NCBI RefSeq assembly: GCF_048569485.1
Contig: NC_134354.1
Coordinates: 691,683,198 to 691,747,197, forward strand
Length of the DNA: 64,000 nucleotides
Direction of reading: 5' to 3'
DNA from: Anomaloglossus baeobatrachus
Taxonomy: Eukaryota > Chordata > Amphibia > Anura > Aromobatidae
The position numbers and the translations under genes were made by a program. Under the pieces are notes generated by a model that did not search any database, had not been told where the DNA came from, and was given only the letters and a program-made list of their open reading frames with translations. Positions 43,246 to 54,204 of this stretch are shown here, piece by piece (the stretch's first letter is position 1; the number at the start of each line of letters is the position of its first letter).

Positions 43246-43361
43246 GAATCTACTGAACCAACTGGTACATTGTCTGACATGTGGTAATAGAATTTATACC
43301 AAAAACAGTGAATAATCTGGTTAGTCATATTGGACTGCTATTATTTTGAACACTACTATAT

Positions 43362-44736
43362 ATGTCACGTAAAAAAAAAAAAAAAAATCCCAAGGAGTGT
43401 CATTTCAGAAGTTTCTGCACCTTTAATGTCATCTGTCCATTTGAAAACAAATCATTTTGAGAGATAAAAAAAAATAAATAAAAGTGGGGTTGTGGATGAG
43501 TTTACAGTTATCCAATCCCATTTACACTCATGGTAAATAGTAGTCCGTGCTGAGCAGCCATTACATACAGGGATTTTAATTAACCCCATTTAAAGTTTAG
43601 CTGTTCCAGTTGGATTGTCTGTCATTTCCTTAGGTTCATTTTAAAGTTAAAGCCATGTTCTTTAAAATGCCTATACAATAATAAGGGATCTCATTGTTGA
43701 AAGTTGTCAATAGAAGAGTACCAAAAACATTTCCAAGGTGTTAGCTATACCAGAATACTGTGACGATGGTTATCAAAAAGGGACATAAAGTTTGGTACAG
43801 TGGCTTTACCTACAGCTGGACGGCCCTCAAAAATTGATGAAAAAAAAGAAGAAAATTGGTCAGAGGCTTCCAGAGGCCTACAATAACATTAAAGGAGCTG
43901 CAGAAATTTCTGGTAAGTACTGGTTGTGTACTGCATGTGACAACATCATGTTTTCTTCATGTGTCTAGCTGATGGAGTAGGGTGAATAGGATAAAAGTCT
44001 GGCTAGTTTTTGCCAAAACCATGTAGGAAGACATTTTGCAGTCTGATGAGACCAAGGTTGAACATTTTGGCCATAAATGCCAAGTATGTTTGGTGTAAAG
44101 CCAAAATACAACCACGCTCACAGTGAAGCATGGTGGAGGAAGCATTATGCTATGGTGCCGTTTTTTGGCAGCTAAAACTTGGTCTTAAGTCAAAGTGGAC
44201 TACATTATGAATGGCTCTAAATATCAGTCAGTTTAGCATCAAAATCTTTAGGAGTTTATTAAAAAGAGCTGAAGAGAATTTTCACTTTCAGTGTGAATCA
44301 TAACCTTGCCATCAAATCAACAAAAAGAATGACTTTGCTAGAAGATCAAAGTTTTGGAGTGGCTCAGCCACAGCCAAGACCTGAATCCAACTGAACATCT
44401 GTAGGTGTCCTGAAGAGGGCACTGTTCATAGGAGAGGTCTTTGCAATCTTGCAGATTTGGAGCGCTTCTGCAAAGAAACTGTGCAAAGAGCACCAATTCT
44501 AGATGTGCCATGCTGATAGACTAAAAACAAGTGAACGCTGTCAAATTCAAAGGGTACTTTGACAAAGTATTAGATTAAGGGTGTGCATTTCCACCCAAAA
44601 ATATTTCCGTTTACTTTTTTCGATTGAATTGTACAGATTATAGGCAACTATAAAAGTGGAAAAAGGTCTGAAATTATTCTTGGTATGATTTTTTTTACAT
44701 GACAAAACAAGGGATGTGTAGACTTTATATCCACTG
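43362..44736 (+). pseudogene. Tc1-type transposon (CAGTGGATATAAAGTCTACA end), decayed, left end lost
   Basis: The right end ACATCCC...CCACTG (44715-44736) is a typical Tc1 terminus. Its inner part ATTTCAGACC is mirrored at 43405 on the left, but the outermost left bases are missing. The + strand shows SDETKVEHFGHKC near 44041 (the DET motif), VKHGGGSIMLWC near 44122, and a PDLNPTEHL-like motif near 44380. Several frameshifts and stops. Directly abuts the previous Tc1. Confidence 0.8.
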
Positions 44737-44800
44737 TATATATCCATGCTATATTTGCAACCAGGATGGCTAAGAAAATGTCAACATTTCGGGCACTCAC

Positions 44801-44919
44801 CTGCTGGCATCGCTCGCACTGGTACGGTTTCTCTCCGCTGTGAACTCGTTTGTGTCTGTCCAAATGATATTTCTGAACAAACTTCATGTCGCACATATCA
44901 CATTCATATGGTCGCTCCC
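44801..44919 (-). CDS. znf740: ZNF740 penultimate coding exon (C2H2 zinc fingers)
   Basis: On the - strand the acceptor is GTCGTAG and the donor GTGAGT at 44800-44795. The exon enters with two bases of a split Gly codon and then 39 codons ending in phase 0. The product reads [20 protein letters not shown], then [19 protein letters not shown]. The first finger is C-x2-C...H-x3-H, followed by the TGEKP-type linker HSGEKPY and the CERC start of the last finger. Human ZNF740, as I remember it, has EKPFECDICDMRFIQKYHLE, then [19 protein letters not shown], an almost exact match. ZNF148/281 are the nearest alternatives and fit less well. The upstream exon with the first finger was not found in the window. 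Confidence 0.93.
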
Positions 44920-45920
44920 CTACGACATAACAGGTTGGCACACTGTGGGTCTTTGCACCTAATGCAATCATTTTTGGTCTTTGCAGTATGGCGGGACCAT
45001 CTCTTACCTGTGTTAATGTACACTTCTCTGTGAATACCGAAACTTGGTGAGTATGAGGATAAACTTGCCCCCGACCTAAAACATATATTTTACGGTAAGT
45101 TTGCAAAGTCTTTAGGAGTAGATTAGGTATAAATTGTGGCTCTCCTTTGAGAAAGCAGTGGATACAAACCAAATTACATCAAAGTTAATGGCAACCATGC
45201 ACAGGTAACAGGCAACAGTGATTAAATTAGTTCTTAAAGACCAAACCCACCCCCCCCAAAAAAAAACCCCCCACAGCTTTCCTTTGTCTAACTATGGCAC
45301 CTGTACATGGGTTGTGCCTGGCATTGCAACTCTGCTCATTGATTTCAATGCAGCTGTAACACCTCAAACAACCTGTGGACAGGTGTGGCAGTGTTTCTGA
45401 ATGAAAGCCAAGGTGATGAAAGGGTTCGTTATTGTTCTCAACAGAAGACTTGGGCTCGGTTCACATCTACACTATGGAGACGTAGCTTCTTCTAATGTTA
45501 ACTGCTTATCACCTGGTTCTTCCTAATATTTTGGGTTTTTTCTTTTTAAGTACATTTTTTTGCAATGTGCTCTGGAAAATGTGTTCAATGAATACATTGA
45601 CAATAGGTTTGCCACTGTAGGAACCACTAATACTTATCAGTTCTCTATTATGGCTCACTGACTTGTGAATGAGGCTTTAGAGGTGGCAACAGGGAGCGAT
45701 TTGTAAACAGCCTTACCCAGTCTGGCCAGGGGAGAAAGCATAGTTTCATAAAGGAAAGCACTTGAAAAGGAATATGTGCAGGATAGAAGCTGTGCTGATA
45801 AATAAGATATTAAAGAAAAAAGTGCGGAAGATACACAGAGACCTCATATCCAACCTGTATTACTGGGAGAGACTCCCAATAAATAAAATTACAAAAAAAA
45901 AAAAAAAAAAAGGAGCAGAT
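44920..45920. other. znf740 intron, nothing clear
   Basis: Includes a C/A run at 45246-45272 and a fragment near 45380 (GGACAGGTGTGGCAGTGTTT) that resembles 7040. No exon for the first zinc finger found. Confidence 0.4.
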
Positions 45921-46257
45921 AAGGCTAGTTTCACACATCCGGTTTTTGCCCTCTGGCACAATCCGGTGTGCCTGATGCAACGGATCCGGCGCAGATTGTG
46001 GTAAAACTGATGCGACGGATCCGGTAAAAAGCAGATCCGTTGTAGCAGTTTGTACCGAGAATCCAGTTGTGGCTGCGGGTAACCTGAGTGACGTCACTGC
46101 TGAAAGCGCGACTCACTTCAGTTGCTGCGTGGAACTCACAGGAACGGCGATGTTCTACGGTCGCTTCTGTCAGCTTCCGATGTAGCAGAGCTGAAAGAGT
46201 CATGGGACCTCGTGTTGATTAAGCCGGACCTGCAGGGTGTTTGGGGATTAATAAAGT

Positions 46258-46814
46258 ATATAAAAAAGCAAAAAGGAAAATATCATTACTTACAGCAAGA
46301 TGGAAGATGGACGTTTTTGAGGTTTTTTGTTAGCGTTATGGCCATAAGACGTAAGCCTACAACCCTTGTCACGGGAACCTCATGCTTGTAGGTCCCTACA
46401 CTATATATAATATAAAAAAGCAAAAAGGAAAACAAAAAACCTCAAAAACTTTTTTGTACAGGATACAGCCAGGCCCCTTGTTGTTAGGCCTTGCTATCAG
46501 AGTTTCTGTCCCTACGTAGCGCGCAGTGGGGGTACGGCTTGGCAGCCCGCCTGATCTAATAGTATGGGCGTCACCTAATAGGCTGCGGGTTTGTGACTGT
46601 GCGTCTGCTAGTGTGAACAGTGCTCTATGCAAGTCACCAGTGTGCAGTTTTACCATCCAGCCATCACCTCCTCCATATTTGGAAGTGAGTGTGAATGGCT
46701 CCACCTGCACCTGTGTTGCCTCCACCTAGTGGGGGTTTAGCTGTATCCTGCTGGAGTAGTAGTAGTCTTTTGGCCTGAGCAATATAAAGCTGCAATTCCA
46801 TCTTGCTGTAAGTA
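46258..46814. mobile_element. Retroelement-like insertion with 14-bp target duplication
   Basis: GGGATTAATAAAGT at 46244-46257 recurs at 46815-46828. The insertion contains inverted segments (TACTTACAGCAAGATGG near 46287 against CCATCTTGCTGTAAGTA at 46798; TTTTTGAGGTTTTTTG near 46315 against CAAAAAACCTCAAAAA near 46431). No ORF, no hammerhead core seen. Family unknown. Confidence 0.65.
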
Positions 46815-46828
46815 GGGATTAATAAAGT

Positions 46829-47390
46829 GGTGAAAGAGGGAGGTTTGTCTTTTATTTCGGGTGTATGTGTTTATTTACTTTCACTTACAGGTTATGCCAT
46901 GATTAACCTAGGACTTAGTGGCAGCTATGTGCTGCCATTAACTCCTTATTACCCAGATTGCCACCGCACCAGGGCAATTCGGGATGAGCCGGGTAGAGTC
47001 CTGGGACTGTCGCATTTAATGGATGCGGTAATTCCAGGCGGCTACTGGCAGATATTTTTAGGCTGGGGGCTCCCCATCCTGAGAATACCAGCCTTCAGCC
47101 GTGTGGCTTTACTTTGGCTGGTATCAAAATTTGGGGGGACCGCAAGTCGTTTTTTTATATTTATTTTACTGCACGATATAGACCCGCCCACTGGTGGCTG
47201 TGATTGGTTGCAGGGAGACAGCTGTCAATCAGCGTGGGGGGCGGGTCTTACTGCAACCAATCATAGGCGCTAGTGGGTTGGGGAAGCAGTGAATACGAGA
47301 TGGAATAATGAGCGGCCGGCATTTTCAAAAGCAGGGGAAGCCGCCAGAGCAGTGTGATAGCTGTGCAGCGCCGCACCGGTGATCAGTGAG
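46829..47390. other. GC-rich transposon body with an open frame, no known product
   Basis: A + strand frame of 148 codons (46827-47273) includes LTPYYPDCHRTRAIRDEPGR and WQIFLGWGLPILRIPAFSRV. I cannot assign it. An inverted pair CCCGCCCACTGG...GATTGGTTGCAG and CTGCAACCAATCATAGGCGC surrounds 47200, and CCAAT boxes lie on both strands. It may be non-coding. Confidence 0.3.
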
Positions 47391-47395
47391 TATGA

Positions 47396-48400
47396 GAGAG
47401 GGAGTGAAAGAGAGAGCGCGACCTAGAGACAGAGAGAGAGAGAGCGCGACCTAGAGACAGAGAGAGAGAGAGCGCGACCTAGAGACAGAGAGAGAGAGAG
47501 CGCGACCTAGAGACAGAGAGAGAGAGAGCGCGACCTAGAGACAGAGAGAGAGAGCGCGACCTAGAGACAGAGAGAGAGAGCGCGACCTAGAGACAGAGAG
47601 AGAGAGCGCGACCTAGAGACAGAGAGAGAGAGCGCGACCTAGAGACAGAGAGAGAGAGCGCGACCTAGAGACAGAGAGAGAGAGCGCGACCTAGAGACAG
47701 AGAGAGAGAGCGCGACCTAGAGACAGAGAGAGAGAGCGCGACCTAGAGACAGAGAGAGAGAGCGCGACCTAGAGACAGAGAGAGAGAGCGCGACCTAGAG
47801 ACAGAGAGAGAGAGCGCGACCTAGAGACAGAGAGAGAGAGAGCGCGACCTAGAGACAGAGAGAGAGAGAGCGCGACCTAGAGACAGAGAGAGAGAGAGCG
47901 CGACCTAGAGACAGAGAGAGAGAGCGCGACCTAGAGACAGAGAGAGAGAGCGCGACCTAGAGACAGAGAGAGAGAGCGCGACCTAGAGACAGAGAGAGAG
48001 AGAGCGCGACCTAGAGACAGAGAGAGAGAGAGCGCGACCTAGAGACAGAGAGAGAGAGAGCGCGACCTAGAGACAGAGAGAGAGAGAGCGCGACCTAGAG
48101 ACAGAGAGAGAGAGCGCGACCTAGAGACAGAGAGAGAGAGAGCGCGACCTAGAGACAGAGAGAGAGAGAGCGCGACCTAGAGACAGAGAGAGAGAGCGCG
48201 ACCTAGAGACAGAGAGAGAGAGCGCGACCTAGAGACAGAGAGAGAGAGCGCGACCTAGAGACAGAGAGAGAGAGCGCGACCTAGAGACAGAGAGAGAGAG
48301 AGCGCGACCTAGAGACAGAGAGAGAGAGAGCGCGACCTAGAGACAGAGAGAGAGAGAGCGCGACCTAGAGACAGAGAGAGAGAGAGCGCGACCTAGAGAC
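47396..48400. repeat. GA-rich minisatellite, left part
   Basis: About 43 units of gagagagagcgcgacctagagaca, 22 or 24 bp by the number of GA steps. Continuous with the array after the LINE, which split it. Confidence 0.92.
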
Positions 48401-48758
48401 ACTGGACACTGAAGGAGCAGGACACTGTAAGATGAGCTCCTGATTCAACCAGAGTTTATACCTTATAATGAGCAGATTGGAGGACATAATACGGAAATCT
48501 ACAGATATGACGGAGTACTAAGCACACTGGACAAACATTTTAAGGATTTTAAGCAATGACAAGAAAAATCACAAGAAAAATTAATACACAGATGGAAAAG
48601 GAGGACAAGATTGCCTAGTGGAAACCCAGCAAACAGACCACCATCAAACCCTACCAGCACAGCGCATCCCCAAGGTAAGGGCTCCATGCCAATACACTGC
48701 TAAAATAAGAATTGATCGTATATTACGCATTAGAAAATATAGAAGAAAGCCCTTTAAA

Positions 48759-50519
48759 ATGAAACAACACGGGGATAGCACTGTAGTCAATGCAGGAGAC
48801 CTGGAGAAGGCAACTGGAGCTAGCAGGGGGTCTGACACATTAGAGATAACCTTCCCTGAGAATGCCAAATCCAAGAAAGCTAGAAAAGCCATAAAACTAG
48901 ACTCTATGAAGAAAAACCCAGAGACACTACTAATAGACTTTAATGAACAGGGGGAAAAAACAAATCTGTTATTCTACTCAGGGCACCGTGAAGCCTGGGA
49001 CCAGACTCTCAGCAAACATTACAAGAACATCAAAAAACGGGGCATTAGCAGGGGCAAACAAATTAGAGTACAGGATGAGGAGGACCCTGAGACCTTTAAT
49101 CTCTCCATAAATATGTATAGCAATGGAACTATCATGGTCCAAGGAACGGAACAAAAAATAGAGGAATTTCATCAACAATTCCCGCACATTAAAAACCAAG
49201 TGAAAACCCTAATGAAGGAAGGAAGCATATCCACAAGTGACCAGACCATAGCAGACAGAATCTCCAGCCCCCCCCCAGCCCCATCTACATCTCAATCATC
49301 CCAACCCCCCAGGGATATACTCAGAGACTGCTTGGCCCAATTAGAATGCGAGTTTATTCAATTCAAAGAAGAATTTCAAAGAAGCCAAGGTGAGAAAAAT
49401 GCAAATGACCAACTGAGGGGGGAAATATCAAGTGTGAAAACAGACCTGTGGGAATTGCAAAGGTCACTTCAAAGGCTGCAGGAAGAAAATGCATACCTCA
49501 AAGAAGAAATAACCCAGCTAAAATCCTCAATCCTACAACAAAAAACAGAGAGGGCACCTCAAAGTATAAGCACTCCCCCAAAACAAATGCCTGCACCAAC
49601 TACCCTGGTGCCAGATATATCACAGACCTGCGACAACCTCAGCCAGACGGACTCTACACATAACTCCAGCAATATCAACACAGCCCCACAAGCACAGCAT
49701 ATCAGGGTGTCCAACACCCCTGGACCCAACAACACGAAGGAAACCCCTACCATCAACCCCAGCAATGAAAATGCATCATCACAACAAACAAAGGCAACCA
49801 ACACTCAGAGACCCAACACACAGAAAACAAATGGCCCAAATAAAACACTGGATCCTGATATAGTCCTAATAATAGACTCAAATGGGAAATACCTGGACAC
49901 TCAGAGACTGTTTCCGACGGCTCGGGTTACAAAAATTCACTGCTCAACGATCCCACAAGCAGAGGAGGTGATCAGTAACCCATATTTCACCGAGCCCACA
50001 CACCTCATACTACACACCGGCACAAACGATATCCACCAAAAGACAGTCACAAAGGACCTATCAAAACTCGCACTAGCAGCCCAGCAAAAATTCCCCAGAA
50101 CCAATATAATCCTGTCTGCCCTGCTTCCAAGGAAAGATGTACACCAACAAATAACCCAGCAAATCAACTCAGAGCTGGCCGCCAGTATTACCTCAGCACC
50201 AAACATACAGCTGGCAAGACACCCCGAAATAACGCTCCATCACCTCTATGACGACAAACACCTCAATAAACAAGGAGTCAGCCATCTAGCAAGAGAGCTA
50301 AAGGACATGGTTCTAAACAGACCTCCAAGACCACAAGCAAGACACCCACCAAACAGATGGCAGCCCACAGAGACCCCTGGAGAGAGTCCACAGAGATGGC
50401 AGAAATACTCAAGACCACATGCCCCAAAATGGCAATACAAAGCAACAGAGGGCAGCAACATGGCAGAAATAAGGACATTGCTCAACACATTGTGCAGCAA
50501 ACTCTTAGGACACTACTAA
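48759..50519 (+). CDS. LINE ORF1: coiled coil plus SGNH esterase-like domain
   Basis: 586 residues from ATG 48759; the frame is open upstream to a GTG at 48618, but ATG is the natural choice. Residues 56-152 form a basic domain of unknown type (ETLLIDFNEQGEKTNLLFYS, then GTIMVQGTEQKIEEF). Residues 188-262 are a coiled coil (LQRSLQRLQEENAYLKEEIT), likely for multimerisation. A Thr/Asn/Pro-rich linker follows. Residues 367-516 are an SGNH-hydrolase-like domain: IIDSNGKYLD (Ser374), LILHTGTNDI (GTND 421-424) and LYDDKHLN (Asp/His near 498-501). Such esterases are found in ORF1p of some non-LTR elements, and the protein presumably packages the RNA. No break. Confidence 0.88.
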   Translation: MKQHGDSTVVNAGDLEKATGASRGSDTLEITFPENAKSKKARKAIKLDSMKKNPETLLIDFNEQGEKTNLLFYSGHREAWDQTLSKHYKNIKKRGISRGKQIRVQDEEDPETFNLSINMYSNGTIMVQGTEQKIEEFHQQFPHIKNQVKTLMKEGSISTSDQTIADRISSPPPAPSTSQSSQPPRDILRDCLAQLECEFIQFKEEFQRSQGEKNANDQLRGEISSVKTDLWELQRSLQRLQEENAYLKEEITQLKSSILQQKTERAPQSISTPPKQMPAPTTLVPDISQTCDNLSQTDSTHNSSNINTAPQAQHIRVSNTPGPNNTKETPTINPSNENASSQQTKATNTQRPNTQKTNGPNKTLDPDIVLIIDSNGKYLDTQRLFPTARVTKIHCSTIPQAEEVISNPYFTEPTHLILHTGTNDIHQKTVTKDLSKLALAAQQKFPRTNIILSALLPRKDVHQQITQQINSELAASITSAPNIQLARHPEITLHHLYDDKHLNKQGVSHLARELKDMVLNRPPRPQARHPPNRWQPTETPGESPQRWQKYSRPHAPKWQYKATEGSNMAEIRTLLNTLCSKLLGHY

Positions 50520-50603
50520 AATATGCCACCCAAACCCACCACTAAATCCGGTTATGTCCTATGAAAATCTATCCTTCCTCATTATAAGGTATATCAACTA
50601 AAT

Positions 50604-53600
50604 ATGACATCCTTAGTTATCAGCAGCTGGAACATTCAAGGATTGAATGCCTCAGCTTTTGGGTCCAAGACAAATGACCCAGACTTCAAACAAAGGCTAA
50701 AGAACATTGACATCCAGATCCTCCTGGAGACATGGGCCCGGGCAGAGGAGGAATCTCTCGCACCCATGGGATACAAGGAATTTTCTGTCTCCGCCCAGAA
50801 AAACAAGAACACCAAACACGGCCGCTGCTCAGGGGGCATACTAATATGGTACAAGGAGGAGATCCAAGAACATATCAAGGCAATAAAAAGAGGAGAAAGC
50901 CATATCTGGATGCAGATAAGCAGCTCCATCCTCACCTCTCAGCAGGACATCTACCTCTGCGCAGCCTACATCCCTCCATCAGAATCCCCATACTATAAGC
51001 CGGACATCTACGAGGAACTTCAGAGGGAGGCTGCCCAATTCCAGTCCAAAGGTAAGGTGCTCATCTGTGGAGACCTGAACGCCAGGACAGGTACAGAGAA
51101 GGACTACCTGTCACCTGACGGAAACACATACGTCCTGGGAGATGAGCCCTTCTACAGAGACTCAGTACAGACAACAAGAAACAGCTATGACAGAGTGGTG
51201 AATAAAAGCGGCAGAAAACTGCTGAACCTGTGCCGGAGCTTGGGGCTGCATATACTGAACGGGCGCACCAGGGGGGACTCATTAGGGAGATTTACACTAA
51301 ACTCCCACATGGGCAGCAGTGTAGTGGATTATGCCATAACAGACATGGACCCAGCAAACATAAATGCCTTCATAGTCACCCCCGACACCCACATGTCAGA
51401 CCACAACCAGACACTGCTGTACCTGAGATCCACGGACAAGTCACCCACACATAAGCCCCACTTGAGCGGTCTCCACAATTTGCCACCATCCTTCAAGTGG
51501 TCCAAACAGTTAGCCATTGAATACACCAACACGACCAACAGAACAGAGATTAAAGAGCTGCTTGTAAACTTTCACACAAAACCCTATACATCAAACCAGC
51601 AAGGGGTCAACCTGGCAGTAAACGACTTTAATAACATCCTATATACCATGGCAGAGCTAGCAGGCCTCAGAAGGACCAACTCCAAGAGACCTACAAATAA
51701 ACAAGGCCAAAAATGGTTTGATAAAGAATGCAAGGCACTGCGCAACTCCCTAAGGGTAGCCTCAAATCAAAAACACAGAGACCCGGACAACAAGGAGCTA
51801 AGAGTGGTCCATGACACCCTACAGAGGCAATACAAGCGAACCCTCAAGGAGAAAAAACAAAAGCACATCTCCCACAAACTGCAGCAGCTCGAAGACTCCC
51901 TCCAGGACAACTCATTCTGGGAGACATGGAGCCATATCGGTACAAGTCCCAAGCAAAGCACCCTCCACATTCAAAATGGCAACATCTGGCACAGCTACTT
52001 CAAGGGCCTCTACAAGAATATCCCAGAAGACGACCTAACCCCAGAACAAGAGCATATAATGACTAAACTGAGGGACATGGAGGAGACAATCAAGGACTTT
52101 CAAAATCCTCTGGACATACCAATCAGTGTGCTGGAAATAAAAGACAGAATCAAACTGCTAAAATGTAAGAAGGCCGCGGGCAGTGATGGCATCCTGCCAG
52201 AGATGATCAAATGCAGTTCCCCAGAAATACATGCAGCACTGGCAAAACTATTCACCCACGTCCTGAGTGCCGGCTACTTCCCTCAAAGCTGGAATCAAGG
52301 TCTCATAACGCCCATCTACAAGGATGGAGACCGATATGACCCAGCAAACTACAGAGGGATCTGTGTCAACAGTATTCTGGGAAAACTGTTTAACAGCATC
52401 ATTAATAAAAGGATTATCGCCTTCCTCACCCAGGGTGATGTCCTCAGCAGAAGCCAAGCTGGGTTCATGCCAAACCACCGCACCACGGACCACATTTACA
52501 CCCTGCAAAGCCTCATCAAGACCCACGTCCACGACAAAAAACAGGGGAAAATATTTGCATGTTTCGTGGACTTCAAAAAGGCCTTTGACTCAGTGTGGCA
52601 TCCAGGCCTGTTCCTGAAACTTCTGGAGAGCGGAATAGGTGGCAGAACCTACGACGTGATCAAGAGCTCATACACTGAGAACCGGTGCAGCGTGAAGGTG
52701 AACGGGAAGAGGACGGCTTTCTTCCGACAGGGCCGTGGGGTCAGACAGGGCTGCAGCCTGAGTCCAACTCTATTCAACATCTATATAAATGGACTAGCAG
52801 CAGCTCTAGAGTCCTCCCCCACTCCTGGCCTCAGTCTGCATGACCAAGAGGTGAAGTTCCTGCTGTACGCAGATGACCTCCTGCTACTCTCCCCAACCGA
52901 GAAAGGCCTCCAAGATAGCCTGGCAGTGCTGGAAACATTCAGCACCACATGGGCGCTTCCCATCAACCAAAAGAAGACCAAAGTCATGGTGTTTCAGAAG
53001 AGGAACCAGAACAAAATAAACACTCCCTCCTTCACATTAAATGGCTCCACGCTGGAGAAAACCAGCAGCTATACCTACCTCGGTCTGGAGCTAAGCAATA
53101 ACGGGAGCCTCAAGCAAGCAGCAGAAGCCCTGAAAGGAAAAGCATGCAGAACCTTCTATGCCATCAGAAGACAACTGTACCACCTCAAACCACCTGTGAG
53201 AGTCTGGCTCAAGATATTTGACAGCGTCATCACCCCTATACTGTTATATGGCAGCGAGGTATGGGGCCCAGTGACCTACCCAGACCACACAAAGTGGGAT
53301 TCCAGCCCTACCGAAGTCTTCCACATGGAGTTCTGTAAATATCTCCTCCAAGTCCATCGCAGCACCTCAAACATAGCCTGTCGGGCAGAGCTGGGCCGAT
53401 TCCCCTTATGGTTCACTATACACAAGAGGGCGCTATCACACCAGGCGCACATACAGAACAGCAACCCCAGCTCCTACCATCATAAAGCCCTGCTGAGCCG
53501 GAGCCCAGAGCAAGCCAAGAACTGCGGCAACCAAAGTCAGCAACACACCCTGACAAAAGCCCAAATAAAAGAGATCTCAGAGAGCCGCAAGATGCAATAC

Positions 53601-54041
53601 ATAGAGGACTGGAAGAGTGAATTAGAGAACTCCCAGAAACTCACCATCTACCGGTCACTGCGGAGGGACTACACTCTGGCCCCATATCTGGAAAGGCTAC
53701 GCCACCCCAAAGACAGGCAGACCCTGAGTCTGTACAGACTGAGTGCCCACAGCCTAGAGGTGGAAACAGGGCGGCACCGACAGACATACAAGCCGCGAGA
53801 GAACAGACTGTGCCACCACTGCCAGCAGGGGGCTCTGGAGGACGAGACGCATTTCCTACTGCACTGTGACAAATACTCAGCAGTGAGGGCCTCCCACTTC
53901 CAGAAATTTACCACCCATAGCCCGGGCTTTCCATCCATGGATGAGGACATGAAACTCCGCAACCTACTGGGGGAAGAGGAATCAATGGTGGAGATCGCCG
54001 CCCAATATGTCACCACATGTCATAAGCTGAGGGGAACCTAA
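50604..54041 (+). CDS. LINE ORF2: AP endonuclease and reverse transcriptase
   Basis: 1145 residues, uninterrupted. Residues 1-280 are an apurinic-type endonuclease that nicks target DNA: SSWNIQGLN (Asn10), LLETWAR (Glu42), ICGDLNARTG (Asp157, Asn159), VVDYAITD (Asp242) and MSDHN (265-268). Residues about 515-800 are the reverse transcriptase: KKAAGSDGILPEMIK, NYRGICVNSILGKLF, CFVDFKKAFDSV, RQGCSLSPTLFNIYIN and LLYADDLLLL (YADD at 755-758). A C-terminal CCHC knuckle is at 1070-1088 (CHHCQQGALEDETHFLLHC). The protein would carry out target-primed reverse transcription. All catalytic residues are present, so it could be functional. Confidence 0.93.
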   Translation: MTSLVISSWNIQGLNASAFGSKTNDPDFKQRLKNIDIQILLETWARAEEESLAPMGYKEFSVSAQKNKNTKHGRCSGGILIWYKEEIQEHIKAIKRGESHIWMQISSSILTSQQDIYLCAAYIPPSESPYYKPDIYEELQREAAQFQSKGKVLICGDLNARTGTEKDYLSPDGNTYVLGDEPFYRDSVQTTRNSYDRVVNKSGRKLLNLCRSLGLHILNGRTRGDSLGRFTLNSHMGSSVVDYAITDMDPANINAFIVTPDTHMSDHNQTLLYLRSTDKSPTHKPHLSGLHNLPPSFKWSKQLAIEYTNTTNRTEIKELLVNFHTKPYTSNQQGVNLAVNDFNNILYTMAELAGLRRTNSKRPTNKQGQKWFDKECKALRNSLRVASNQKHRDPDNKELRVVHDTLQRQYKRTLKEKKQKHISHKLQQLEDSLQDNSFWETWSHIGTSPKQSTLHIQNGNIWHSYFKGLYKNIPEDDLTPEQEHIMTKLRDMEETIKDFQNPLDIPISVLEIKDRIKLLKCKKAAGSDGILPEMIKCSSPEIHAALAKLFTHVLSAGYFPQSWNQGLITPIYKDGDRYDPANYRGICVNSILGKLFNSIINKRIIAFLTQGDVLSRSQAGFMPNHRTTDHIYTLQSLIKTHVHDKKQGKIFACFVDFKKAFDSVWHPGLFLKLLESGIGGRTYDVIKSSYTENRCSVKVNGKRTAFFRQGRGVRQGCSLSPTLFNIYINGLAAALESSPTPGLSLHDQEVKFLLYADDLLLLSPTEKGLQDSLAVLETFSTTWALPINQKKTKVMVFQKRNQNKINTPSFTLNGSTLEKTSSYTYLGLELSNNGSLKQAAEALKGKACRTFYAIRRQLYHLKPPVRVWLKIFDSVITPILLYGSEVWGPVTYPDHTKWDSSPTEVFHMEFCKYLLQVHRSTSNIACRAELGRFPLWFTIHKRALSHQAHIQNSNPSSYHHKALLSRSPEQAKNCGNQSQQHTLTKAQIKEISESRKMQYIEDWKSELENSQKLTIYRSLRRDYTLAPYLERLRHPKDRQTLSLYRLSAHSLEVETGRHRQTYKPRENRLCHHCQQGALEDETHFLLHCDKYSAVRASHFQKFTTHSPGFPSMDEDMKLRNLLGEEESMVEIAAQYVTTCHKLRGT

Positions 54042-54204
54042 GACCCCTAAATGGACTGTCAGAGCCCAAATTGTGCCTCCCAACTCCCCATAACCCTGAT
54101 CCCCTCCCACCTTACTTACTGTATTACTCTTGCTTTGGCAACACTAACTGCATTTTGGTCCTGCCAATAAAGCATATTTGAATTTGAATTTGAATTTGAA
54201 TTTG

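Larger units (their letters stand above)
40240..43356 (-). pseudogene. Tc1-type transposon (CAGTTGTGTTCAAAATAATA ends), decayed, two nested insertions
   Basis: CAGTTGTGTTCAAAATAATA at 40240 is inverse to TATTATTTTGAACACTACTA ending at about 43356. The - strand encodes transposase pieces: EILRNMGRLRHCSEEQHTFN and following helix-turn-helix (42207-42548), then WINESKIVLFGSKTVCQTTP, KHGGANIMIWACIS and VFQQDNELKHTSK (41747-42106), then a C-terminal region down to about 41560. The DET motif has become NES and frames differ, so it is dead. Interrupted by 40371-41366 and 42671-43245. Confidence 0.82.
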
